Source: Terrabacter sp. Root181 (lineage in GTDB: Bacteria > Actinomycetota > Actinomycetes > Actinomycetales > Dermatophilaceae). Taken from it: 64,000 bases of DNA. Under the pieces are notes generated by a model. The model saw only the letters and a program-made list of their open reading frames with translations, did not search any database and was not told the origin of the DNA. The first letter of the stretch is position 1. Each line of letters begins with the position of its first letter. Positions 44,046 through 51,496 of this stretch are shown here, one piece after another. The stretch is taken from contig NZ_LMHU01000001.1 of assembly GCF_001428505.1 (NCBI RefSeq), forward strand, positions 264,273-328,272, in the 5' to 3' direction. A program made the translations under genes and the position numbers.

Positions 44046-44121
44046 TGGTGAAAAGGATTTAGCAAACCCTTGTGCAGGGTGCTGTCCAAGGTCTACCGTC
44101 CGGTGCTGAAAGGTTTTAGCA
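44046..44121. promoter_or_regulatory. two LacI-type operators before the sugar ABC operon
   Basis: TGCTGAAAGGTTTTAGCA at 44104-44121 is a near-perfect palindrome (TGCTgAAA/TTTtAGCA), and TGGTGAAAAGGATTTAGCA at 44046-44064 is a weaker copy. They are about 57 bp apart and AT-rich for this genome, between the divergent lacI-type gene and the operon. The pair would suit looping or blocking of both promoters. Confidence 0.7.
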
Positions 44122-44154
44122 GTGGCGCTGGACCTTCCCACCCCGGAGGAACCG

Positions 44155-45450
44155 ATGAAGCTCACCCCCACCACCAAGCGCGTCGCCGTCGGCCTCCTCG
44201 CCGCGGCGCTGCCCCTCTCCATGGCCGCCTGCACCAAGGGCGCCAGCTCGAGCTCCGGCGGCGCCGGGGGCGAGCTGACGATGTGGACGCACAACGCCGG
44301 CAACAAGGCCGAGCTCGCGGCCATCACGACGATCGTCAACGACTACAACAAGAGCCAGAGCAAGTACAAGGTCAAGATCCAGGCCTTCCCGCAGGACTCC
44401 TACAACCAGTCCGTCGTCGCGGCGGCGGCCTCCAAGAAGCTGCCCTGCATCCTCGACATCGACGGCCCCAACGTGCCGAACTGGGCGTGGGCCGGCTACC
44501 TCGCGCCGCTCGACGGGCTCGACGCCACGCTCTCGAAGTACCTGCCGACGGTGCTCGGCAAGTGGGACAACAAGACGTACTCCTACGGCTACTACGACGT
44601 CGCGCTCGTCATGGTCACGCGCAAGACGATCCTCGACAAGTACGGCATCCGCGTCCCGACCACCGACTCCCCGTGGACGAAGGACGAGTTCGACGCGGCG
44701 CTGAAGAAGATCAAGGCGTCCGGCGACTTCCAGAACCCGCTCGACATCGCGACGAGCTTCACCGGCGAGTGGTGGCCCTACGCGTACTCCCCGATGCTCC
44801 AGAGCTTCGGCGGCGACCTCATCAACCGCGACGGCTACAAGACGGCCGAGGGCTCCCTCAACGGGCCGAAGGCCGTCGAGTGGGCGACGTGGTTCCGGAG
44901 CCTCGTCACCGACGGGCTGGTCCCGCTCAAGTCCGGCGCCGACCCGGCCAAGGACTTCATCAACGGCAAGACCGCGATCCTCTACAACGGCACGTGGACG
45001 GCGGTCGACACCCGCAAGGCCTTCGGCAAGGACACCCTCTTCCTCCCGCCGCCGGACCTCGGCACCGGCCCGAAGATCGGTGGCGGCTCGTGGCAGTGGG
45101 GCATCTCGCAGAACTGCTCCGACCAGGCCGGCGCGCTCGACTACATGAAGTTCGCGGCGCAGGACAAGTACGTGGCGAGCGTCGCCCGGGACACGAACAA
45201 CATCCCGGCGACGGATGCGGCGGCCGCGCAGGTCAAGGGCTACGAGAAGGGCGGGGAGAACGAGATCTTCCTCGACTACGCGAAGAAGTTCGCCCTGCTG
45301 CGACCCGTGACCCCGGGCTACCCCTTCATCGCGACGGAGTTCACGAAGACCGCGCAGGACATCCTCAACGGCGCCGACCCCAAGCAGGCGCTCGACCAGG
45401 CCGTCAAGAACATCGACGCCAACCAGAAGTCCAACGGCTACTTCCAGTGA
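44155..45450 (+). CDS. sugar ABC transporter substrate-binding lipoprotein
   Basis: 431 aa from the ATG at 44155, with GGAGGAACCG giving an ideal ribosome-binding site. Signal peptide MKLTPTTKRVAVGLLAAALP with lipobox LSMAAC, so it is a lipoprotein. The mature part matches family 1 extracellular solute-binding proteins (GELTMWTHNAGNKAELAAIT, FINGKTAILYNGTWTAVD, GGGSWQWGISQNC). First gene of the operon, separated from the permeases by a hairpin that may lower downstream expression. Ligand probably a di- or oligosaccharide. Confidence 0.9.
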   Translation: MKLTPTTKRVAVGLLAAALPLSMAACTKGASSSSGGAGGELTMWTHNAGNKAELAAITTIVNDYNKSQSKYKVKIQAFPQDSYNQSVVAAAASKKLPCILDIDGPNVPNWAWAGYLAPLDGLDATLSKYLPTVLGKWDNKTYSYGYYDVALVMVTRKTILDKYGIRVPTTDSPWTKDEFDAALKKIKASGDFQNPLDIATSFTGEWWPYAYSPMLQSFGGDLINRDGYKTAEGSLNGPKAVEWATWFRSLVTDGLVPLKSGADPAKDFINGKTAILYNGTWTAVDTRKAFGKDTLFLPPPDLGTGPKIGGGSWQWGISQNCSDQAGALDYMKFAAQDKYVASVARDTNNIPATDAAAAQVKGYEKGGENEIFLDYAKKFALLRPVTPGYPFIATEFTKTAQDILNGADPKQALDQAVKNIDANQKSNGYFQ

Positions 45451-45506
45451 CCCGCTGGGCGCAGCCATCCGGCTGAGCCACTGAGCCGAGTCACTGAACC
45501 GCGAGG

Positions 45507-45579
45507 GTATGCCGCCGCGTGCGGTGGGAGGGGCAGCGTGACTGCCGCCCCTCCCGCCGACCCGGGCGGACGGCATACG
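45507..45579. promoter_or_regulatory. intra-operon hairpin flanked by inverted GTATGCCG motifs
   Basis: A 12-bp stem (GGTGGGAGGGGC at 45523-45534 with its partner at 45547-45558) lies between the binding-protein and first permease genes. GTATGCCG at 45508 and CGGCATAC at 45571 flank it in inverted orientation. The hairpin may act as an attenuator or RNA-stability element that favours the binding protein, as is common in ABC importers. Confidence 0.55.
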
Positions 45580-45623
45580 CGAGCTCCTGCTTGAACCCGG
45601 ACCTTCACGAAAGGGGATGGACG

Positions 45624-46562
45624 ATGACGACCATCACCGCGGCCGAGAACCCCTCGGCGATCACGCCCCCGGAGCGCAAGCCCGTCAAGGGCTCCCGCTC
45701 CTCGACCACGACGGCGCTGCTCATGCTGGTGCCGGCGGCGGTCCTGCTGATCACGTTCCTGCTGATCCCGATCGGTCTGACGTTCGGGCTCGCGTTCACC
45801 AACGCCCGGTTGATCTCGCCCCGACCGGCGGAGTTCATCGGCACCGACAACTTCGTGCGGCTCTTCCAGGACGAGACGTTCTGGAAGTCGCTGCGCAACA
45901 CGATCGTCTTCGCCGTGGTCATCGTGCCGCTGCAGTCGGCGTGCGCGCTCGGGCTGGCGCTGCTCGTCAACGTCAAGATGCGCGGGGTCAACTTCTTCCG
46001 CACCGTCTACTTCCTGCCCGTCGTCACCTCGATGGTCGTCGTGTCGATGCTGTGGCTGTTCATGTACCAGAAGAACGGCCTCATCAACCAGGTGCTCCTC
46101 AAGTTCGGCATCGAGGGGCCGGACTGGCTCGGCGACCCGCACACCGCGCTGCTCGCGATCATCCTCATGTCGGCGTGGCAGGCGATGGGCTTCCACATGG
46201 TCATCTGGCTCTCCGGGCTCCAGACCATTTCGGCGGACCTCTACGAGGCGGCCGATCTCGACGGCGCCGGAACGTGGCAGAAGTTCCGCTACGTCACGTG
46301 GCCGGGGCTGCAGGCGACCCGCACGTTCATCCTCATCACCATCACGATCTCGGCGTTCGCGCTCTTCACGCAGGTCAACATCATGACCCAGGGCGGCCCG
46401 CTCGACTCGACCTCGACGCTCGTGCTCATGGCGGTCCGCACCGGCTTCCAGCAGCAACAGACCGGCTACGCCTCGGCGATCTCGCTCGCGTTCTTCGTCC
46501 TCGTGCTCGCCGTCACCCTCGTCAACCGCTACTTCACCAGAGACAAGGACGTCGTCCGATGA
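45624..46562 (+). CDS. sugar ABC transporter permease (MalF type)
   Basis: 312 aa from the ATG at 45624 with AAAGGGGATGG upstream. Six membrane segments; the ATPase-docking EAA loop is LYEAADLDGAGTWQKFRYVT followed by WPGL. Partner of the next gene, whose ATG overlaps this stop (ATGA at 46559-46562). Together they form the membrane channel of the importer. No ATPase gene is present in the operon; a shared MsiK-type ATPase encoded elsewhere is the usual solution. Confidence 0.9.
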   Translation: MTTITAAENPSAITPPERKPVKGSRSSTTTALLMLVPAAVLLITFLLIPIGLTFGLAFTNARLISPRPAEFIGTDNFVRLFQDETFWKSLRNTIVFAVVIVPLQSACALGLALLVNVKMRGVNFFRTVYFLPVVTSMVVVSMLWLFMYQKNGLINQVLLKFGIEGPDWLGDPHTALLAIILMSAWQAMGFHMVIWLSGLQTISADLYEAADLDGAGTWQKFRYVTWPGLQATRTFILITITISAFALFTQVNIMTQGGPLDSTSTLVLMAVRTGFQQQQTGYASAISLAFFVLVLAVTLVNRYFTRDKDVVR

Positions 46563-47542
46563 ACGCCACCCCGACCGGCCCTGTCACTGACATCGCCGCC
46601 GGCACCGGCACTGTTGCCGGCACCGGCACCCTGGCCCACGTCGCCGAGACCGCCGTCCCCGAGCACCACCGGGGCGGGGAGCGGCCGCACCCAGCCCGGG
46701 CGGGGCTAGGGCTGCTGCTGCGGATCGTGCTCTGCCTCGTGTTCGGTCTGCCGCTGCTGTTCATGGTCGTCAGCAGCTTCAAGCCCGACCTGCAGATCTT
46801 CGACGACCTCGGCAGCTGGAAGGCGTTCCTGCCCACCGGCGACATCTCGGCGGACAACTACACGGGCGTCTTCGACCGGGTCCCGTTCGCGCAGTTCATG
46901 ATGAACTCGGTCATCATCACCGTGGTCACCGTCGTGCTCGGCATCCTCGTCAACTCGATGGCCGCGTTCGCGCTGGCCCGGATCGGGTTCAAGGGCGGCG
47001 GCATCGTGCTCGGCATCATCCTTGCGACCCTCATCGTCCCCTTCGAGACCCTCGCGCTGCCGCTGCTGTGGTGGGCGAACCAGCTGCCCTTCCTCGGGCC
47101 CGACGGGTTCAGCCAGGGCTGGCTCGACACCTACCAGGTGCAGATCATCCCGTTCATCGCCAACGCCTTCTCGATCTTCCTCTTCTACCAGTACTTCGAC
47201 TCCATCCCGAAGGAGCTCGACGAGGCGGCGAAGGTCGACGGCGCGGGGTGGTTCCGGATCTACCGAAGCATCGTCATGCCCCTGTCGGGCCCGGCCATCG
47301 CGACCGTCGCGATCCTCACCTTCCTGCCGATGTGGAACCAGTACCTCTGGCCGCTGATGTCGGTGCAGACCGAGGAGCTGCGACCGGTGATGGTCGGCAT
47401 CGACTACTTCAAGCAGCTCAACACCTCGTGGGGGCAGATCATGGCCTACGCGACGATGATCACCGCGCCCGTCCTCATCCTGTTCATCGCCTTCCAGCGA
47501 TCGTTCATCAACTCCATGGCCAGCAGTGGCGTGAAAGGCTGA
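46559..47542 (+). CDS. sugar ABC transporter permease (MalG type)
   Basis: 327 aa from the ATG at 46559, overlapping the preceding stop by 4 nt. A Gly/Thr/Ala-rich N-terminus of about 50 residues precedes six membrane segments; the EAA loop is LDEAAKVDGAGWFRIYRSIV followed by MPLSGP. The C-terminal region (QIMAYATMITAPVLILFIAF) is typical of carbohydrate-uptake family 1 permeases. Followed after 3 bp by the hydrolase gene. Confidence 0.9.
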   Translation: MNATPTGPVTDIAAGTGTVAGTGTLAHVAETAVPEHHRGGERPHPARAGLGLLLRIVLCLVFGLPLLFMVVSSFKPDLQIFDDLGSWKAFLPTGDISADNYTGVFDRVPFAQFMMNSVIITVVTVVLGILVNSMAAFALARIGFKGGGIVLGIILATLIVPFETLALPLLWWANQLPFLGPDGFSQGWLDTYQVQIIPFIANAFSIFLFYQYFDSIPKELDEAAKVDGAGWFRIYRSIVMPLSGPAIATVAILTFLPMWNQYLWPLMSVQTEELRPVMVGIDYFKQLNTSWGQIMAYATMITAPVLILFIAFQRSFINSMASSGVKG

Positions 47543-47545
47543 CTC

Positions 47546-48589
47546 GTGTTTCGTCTCCCTGAGGCCTGGGTCTGGGACTTCTGGCTCGTCGACGACGGGA
47601 CCGACTACCACCTCTTCTTCCTCTACGCGTCGCGGGCGCTGCGCGATCCGCACGCCCGGCACTACCGGGCGTCGATCGGGCACGCGGTGTCTTCTGACCT
47701 GGTTCATTGGGAGCGAGTCGTCGACGCCCTCGTGCGGTCGGACGCGCCGGCCTTCGACGAGCTCGCGACGTGGACCGGGTCGGTCGTGCGACACCCGGAC
47801 GGGCGGTGGTTCATGTTCTACACCGGGGCTCGCCTCAACGAGCACGGCGCGAACGTGCAGTCGATCGGGTATGCCGTGTCCTCTGACCTCTACGTGTGGG
47901 ACAAGGCGCCGGGGCCGGTGCTGGAGGCGGACGGGAGGTGGTACGAGAAGTACGCGCCGGCGCCTGAGGGGAACTGGCACGACGAGGCGTTCCGCGACCC
48001 GTGGGTGGTGGCTGACCCGGACGGTGACGGCTGGCACATGCTGATCACGGCTCGGTCGGCGGTCGGGCCTGCCCACGATCCCTCGGATCGGGTGGACCGG
48101 GGCGTGGTCGGGCATGCGTGGTCCGCTGACCTGGAGACGTGGGAGCTGCGGGAGCCCCTGTCGGCGCCGGGGGCCGGCTTCGGGCAGCTCGAGGTGTTCC
48201 AGACGCACGTCGTGGACGGGAAGCAGGTGCTGCTCTTCAACTGCGCGGTCGGGGACATGCCCGAGGCGGCCCGGGCGGCCGGCATCACGGGCGGGGTGTG
48301 GATCGCGTCGGCCGAGTCGGTGCTGGGGCCGTATGACATCGCCGGCGCTCGCGAGATCGACGACCCGACCCTCTACGTCGGCAAGTTCATCGATGGCCGC
48401 GAGACGGGCGAGACCAAGTTCCTCGCCTTCCGCAACGAGACCGGCGGCCAATTCATCGGCGAGATCACCGACCCCGTGGCGGCCCGCTTGGATGGCGACC
48501 GGCTGGTGCTCGACGCTGGCCCGCTTACGGAGGCGTCGACGAACGATTCGTTCGGCGCCCGCGCGCTAAGAGGTGTGTTCGAGGGCTAG
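47546..48589 (+). CDS. clan GH-J (GH32/GH68-like) glycoside hydrolase, probable beta-fructosidase
   Basis: 347 aa from the GTG at 47546, 3 bp after the permease stop, so it is the last gene of the operon. Five-bladed propeller motifs: putative nucleophile Asp11 in WVWDFWLVDDG, the RDP motif (AFRDPWVVADPDGDG, near 150) and the probable acid/base Glu in GQLEVFQTHVV (near 215). No signal peptide, so it likely cleaves an imported fructoside such as sucrose inside the cell. The specificity is inferred from family and operon. A stop at 48589 ends the native high-GC segment. Confidence 0.78.
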   Translation: MFRLPEAWVWDFWLVDDGTDYHLFFLYASRALRDPHARHYRASIGHAVSSDLVHWERVVDALVRSDAPAFDELATWTGSVVRHPDGRWFMFYTGARLNEHGANVQSIGYAVSSDLYVWDKAPGPVLEADGRWYEKYAPAPEGNWHDEAFRDPWVVADPDGDGWHMLITARSAVGPAHDPSDRVDRGVVGHAWSADLETWELREPLSAPGAGFGQLEVFQTHVVDGKQVLLFNCAVGDMPEAARAAGITGGVWIASAESVLGPYDIAGAREIDDPTLYVGKFIDGRETGETKFLAFRNETGGQFIGEITDPVAARLDGDRLVLDAGPLTEASTNDSFGARALRGVFEG

Positions 48590-48762
48590 GTACCCTTGCG
48601 ATCTGGATGGCGAGGTGAGCACGCGGCCGGCCGCCAGCCAGATGATTCTCCGGGCGCAACCTGTGCCGTCACCGCGAGCTGGGTGCTTACCGGCGAGAGC
48701 GCGGTGTCAACGGCGGGGGGGTTTCCACCGATCGAGGCAACGCCTGCTTGATTCTGGGAGTC
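48590..48762. other. left junction of the insertion scar
   Basis: 173 bp after the hydrolase gene. No ORF, tRNA, att-like repeat or terminator was recognised; beyond it the sequence is made of mobile-element fragments. Confidence 0.4.
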
Positions 48763-49104
48763 GTGTTGTCCACTCGTCGTGTCGCCAAGGGACCCGGTCG
48801 CCGGCCGCAGTCAGGCAAGCGTGAACAGTTCACGCGGTTGCTCTCCAAGGGGTGGAGCGTCGCCGCCCGCCGTGAGGCGGGGTAAGTCGAACCACGGGAA
48901 ACCGGTGGAAGAACGGCTACAACCTGTTCCGCCAGGGTGAGTTGGTCGGCTTCGTGCCGGCGCTCGACCGGTGGTGGAGCGCTCCGGATCTCTGCGCGTT
49001 CCTCTCCGCCGAGGAGCGCGTGGAGATAGCAGACCGGTTACGGGCCGAGGAATCGCTGCTCGTGGATGTTTGGCAAACCGCCTCCTCCGGGATTCAACGG
49101 GCGT
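48763..49104 (+). pseudogene. IS30-family transposase remnant (5' part)
   Basis: A GTG at 48763 opens VAKGPGRRPQSGKREQFTRL and LLSKGWSVAARREAG then stops at 48885. In another frame the same gene continues as SRTTGNRWKNGYNLFRQGEL, VGFVPALDR and FLSAEERVEIADRLRAEESL (about 48888-49060), the N-terminal HTH region of IS30-type transposases. A frameshift and loss of the catalytic DDE part make it inactive. It marks an old insertion at the edge of the foreign segment. Confidence 0.7.
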
Positions 49105-49148
49105 AAATTTCACCAGGTAGATTTCACACGACGCCCGTGGAGGACCGC

Positions 49149-49289
49149 ATGCCCGTTATCCGTTACCGCTGCAAGTGCCAAGGCTGCAAGCACGAGTGGA
49201 CAAGCCACCGCGACAGTGGAACACCCGAGTATTGCCCGCAGTGCCGAAGCCGCATGATCTCTATGACGCCCCTTGTGAGTCAGAAGTGA
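49149..49289 (+). CDS. small zinc-ribbon protein (46 aa)
   Basis: Starts MPVIRYRCKCQGCKHEWTSH from the ATG at 49149 with GGAGGACCGC as a strong ribosome-binding site, and continues to CPQCRSRMISMTPLVSQK. The Cys set (RCKCQGC ... YCPQC) suggests one zinc ribbon like those of FmdB-type regulatory proteins, though the spacing differs. Its stop overlaps the next start as GTGA (49286-49289). It lies between an IS30 remnant and a DUF222 fragment and has lower GC than the core genes. Function unknown. Confidence 0.6.
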   Translation: MPVIRYRCKCQGCKHEWTSHRDSGTPEYCPQCRSRMISMTPLVSQK

Positions 49290-49492
49290 CCCCGAGCGAG
49301 CAAGACCGCCAAGTACCGACGGTTCTGTACGACGACGTCAAGGCGGCGGCGCGTGTCGTCGGGACGTCTCTGGTCCCATCCACTGACACCGATCAGAGTG
49401 AGATTGCTGCACTCGAGCAGGGACGACGCCAGCGCCCAGATGGGACTTTGGAGGAATACCAGCGGGTCGAGTTCCACCGCCGCTCGAAGTAG
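49286..49492 (+). CDS. 68-aa hypothetical protein coupled to the zinc-ribbon gene
   Basis: GTG at 49286 overlaps the stop of the zinc-ribbon gene by 4 nt. The protein (VTPSEQDRQVPTVLYDDVKA ... EYQRVEFHRRSK) is charged, soluble and without a recognised family. Translational coupling argues that the two small proteins are made together. It could be cargo of a lost mobile element. Confidence 0.5.
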   Translation: MTPSEQDRQVPTVLYDDVKAAARVVGTSLVPSTDTDQSEIAALEQGRRQRPDGTLEEYQRVEFHRRSK

Positions 49493-49816
49493 ACCGCCGT
49501 GTGTGGCGCGTCCCTGCCCGCGTCAACTTGTGACCCGCCGCCTCGTGGTAACCGTTCAGGTTGCGGGTGCCCACTCGACCGGGCGTCATCGGCGACCTCG
49601 AGGATCGGGATCGGACGCTGCACCGGATACTCCTAGATGGCGATGGCCCGGATCGCAGCTCCGGACCTATAGGGGCACCACGCCGCCACACGCCGAGCAG
49701 GTACTCCAGTGCGGTGGTGGACCGTGATCGTCTGGGCGACCTGCAGGAACTGGATTAGCGCCAGTCGGTCCAGTCCCTGCGTTCGGCACTCGTCGCGGTG
49801 GACCCTGGGTAGGGGG
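49493..49816. other. no recognisable gene
   Basis: 324 bp between the small gene pair and the DUF222 fragment. A 65-codon open frame at 49561-49758 has no ribosome-binding site or family resemblance. Probably rearranged remnant DNA. Confidence 0.4.
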
Positions 49817-49874
49817 CCTCGAGGTCGGTGATCCGGCTCCTCAGGAGCTTGAGCATCGTGGGTTTCCCTGCCAT
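49817..49874 (-). pseudogene. 5' fragment of a second DUF222-HNH gene
   Basis: Read on the minus strand from ATG 49874: MAGKPTMLKLLRSRITDLEA, against MATEPTTLELLRSRLTDLEA at the start of the gene at 35533-37137. The DNA is similar over 70 bp, including the leader CGACTTTAGAGG upstream of the ATG. The frame runs out into unrelated sequence after about 19 codons. The ISL3 element begins directly upstream of it. Confidence 0.75.
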
Positions 49875-49888
49875 GAAACGACTTTAGA

Positions 49889-51319
49889 GGCTCATCACAA
49901 TCCAGGGTGTAGTCGTGGTCTGAATCCGCCTGTCTCCAGCAGGGATCGTGCGATGTAGTTGGCGAGGTTGCGGAAGCCGAGTGCGGACCCGCGGAGGTGC
50001 TCGAGGCGGCCGTTGATCGCCTCCGTTGGTCCGTTCGAGGTGCCGGGCCGGGCGAAGTAGGCCAGCACGTCGGCTGCTCGCTGTTTCAGGGTCCGCCGCA
50101 GCCGGCGCAGTTCGGTCAACGCTGCCGGGACGCCGGCGCTGACCGACTCGATGACGGCATGCATCAGCTCGCGGCCGCGGTGCCGGTCGGGTTCGCGGTA
50201 GGCGCCTATCATCCGCTGGTAGATGCCCCAGGTCGCCTCGACCTCGACGTGCTCCTCGACCGCGAACAGCATCGCCAGCCGATCCGCCTGCGGTTGGTCA
50301 GCCGGTCGGTCAGCCGGTCGGCGCCGGTGTGCAGGGTCCGCCTCGCAGGGTAGAGCGGGTTGCCGGAGGCCACGGTGCCCGTGGAGGTCCTGCTGGACCC
50401 GGCGCCGGCACCGGTCCAGCGCGTCGCCGGCCAGCCGGACGACGTGGAAGGGGTCCATCACGGCTGCCGCGTCGGGAAGCTCCTGGGAGGTGGCGGTCTT
50501 GTACCCGGTGAAGCCGTCCATCGCGACGACCACCACCCCGTCGCGCCACGAGGGATCCCGTTGCGCAAGCCACGCCTTGAACGCCGCCTTCGAGCGGCCT
50601 TCGACCATGTCCAGCAGCCTGGCCGGCCCGGTACCGCAACGGATCGGGGTGAGGTCGATGATGACGGTGACGTACTCGTCCCCGCGGCGGGTGTGCCTCC
50701 ACACGTGCTCGTCCACCCCGACGACTGCCACCGCGTCGAACCGGCCCGGGTCCTCGATGAGGACGCGTCTCCCTTCTGCCAGGACAGCGTCGTTGGCGGT
50801 GTTCCAGGCTACCCCGAGGCCCTCGGCGACCCGGCCACGGTCAGGTGCTGACACACGATCGCCTCCAGCGCCCACCGCAGCCCACGCAGCGACAGCTTCG
50901 CCCGGGGCTCGGCCGCTCGGGTCATGTCCTGGCGCCACACGTGCCCGCACCCGGTGCACCCGTAGCGACGGACCGTGACGAGCAGCGTCGCGGGTCGCAA
51001 CCGAGCGGCTCGTGCGCCAGCTCCCGGGTGATGGTGTCCCGCGGAGCGCCCTCGCAGCCGCACCGTCGGCACCACTGGTCCGGCTCGACGACGCGGCAGG
51101 CCAGCACCGCACGGTCAGGCTCAAGTCGTTGACCGGTGACCGCGAGCCCGAGATCGTCGAGCCGGGTGAAAGTCGTCAGGTCAGGGCAGGCGAAGGTAGC
51201 GTCGCACACGTCGAGGTCTTCCAGATGGGCAGTGTGAGAACTTCCATCTTCGGGAGACCTCGACGCCTACCCAGCCAGCGACGGGCCGCCAACTCCTACA
51301 CCCTCATTTGTGATGAGCC
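49889..51319 (-). mobile_element. ISL3-family insertion sequence, degenerate
   Basis: Bounded by 24-bp terminal inverted repeats: GGCTCATCACAATCCAGGGT and four more bases at 49889-49912, and their inverted copy at 51296-51319 with a few mismatches (ISL3-like GGCTC ends). Length 1431 bp, one transposase gene. No 8-bp target duplication is visible (ACTTTAGA on the left, CGTTTGAG on the right), so the element may have recombined after insertion. It separates the DUF222 fragment from the dpd operon. Confidence 0.8.
49895..51209 (-). pseudogene. ISL3 transposase with several frameshifts
   Basis: The N-terminus starts at GTG 51209 (VCDATFACPDLTTFTRLDDL, zinc-finger QWCRRCGCEG), shifts near 51003 to LLVTVRRYGCTGCGHVWRQD and LRWALEAIVCQHLTVAG, and shifts again near 50830 to VAEGLGVAWNTANDAVLAEG. 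DDE residues are seen in VGVDEHVWRH, VVAMDGFTGYK and TEAINGRLEHLRGSALGFRN. A disturbed stretch around 50280-50350 adds at least one more shift. At least two of the shifts fit loss of one base in a G/C run. Inactive as written. Confidence 0.75.
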
Positions 51320-51496
51320 CGTTTGAGGGCCTGCATGACTGAAGGGCCTGCCGGCTGTGCGCTGTGGTCGCTACGGTTGTCGTGGAGAGGGATTCGCGCC
51401 GGTTTCTTCCTGGCGGTCATGTTCTCCGAGGGCGGCGCAATTGCGCCCGTGGCGTATTGAGTCAGAACCCTTCGCTGCGCCGCTGTAGCTTGAACC
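51320..51496. other. gap between ISL3 element and dpdD
   Basis: 177 bp downstream of the dpd operon. No gene seen. No clear terminator hairpin was recognised for the operon. Confidence 0.4.

Noticed and set aside
49561-49758. 65-codon ORF in the insertion scar
   Set aside because: No ribosome-binding site, no recognisable family and composition like random high-GC sequence.
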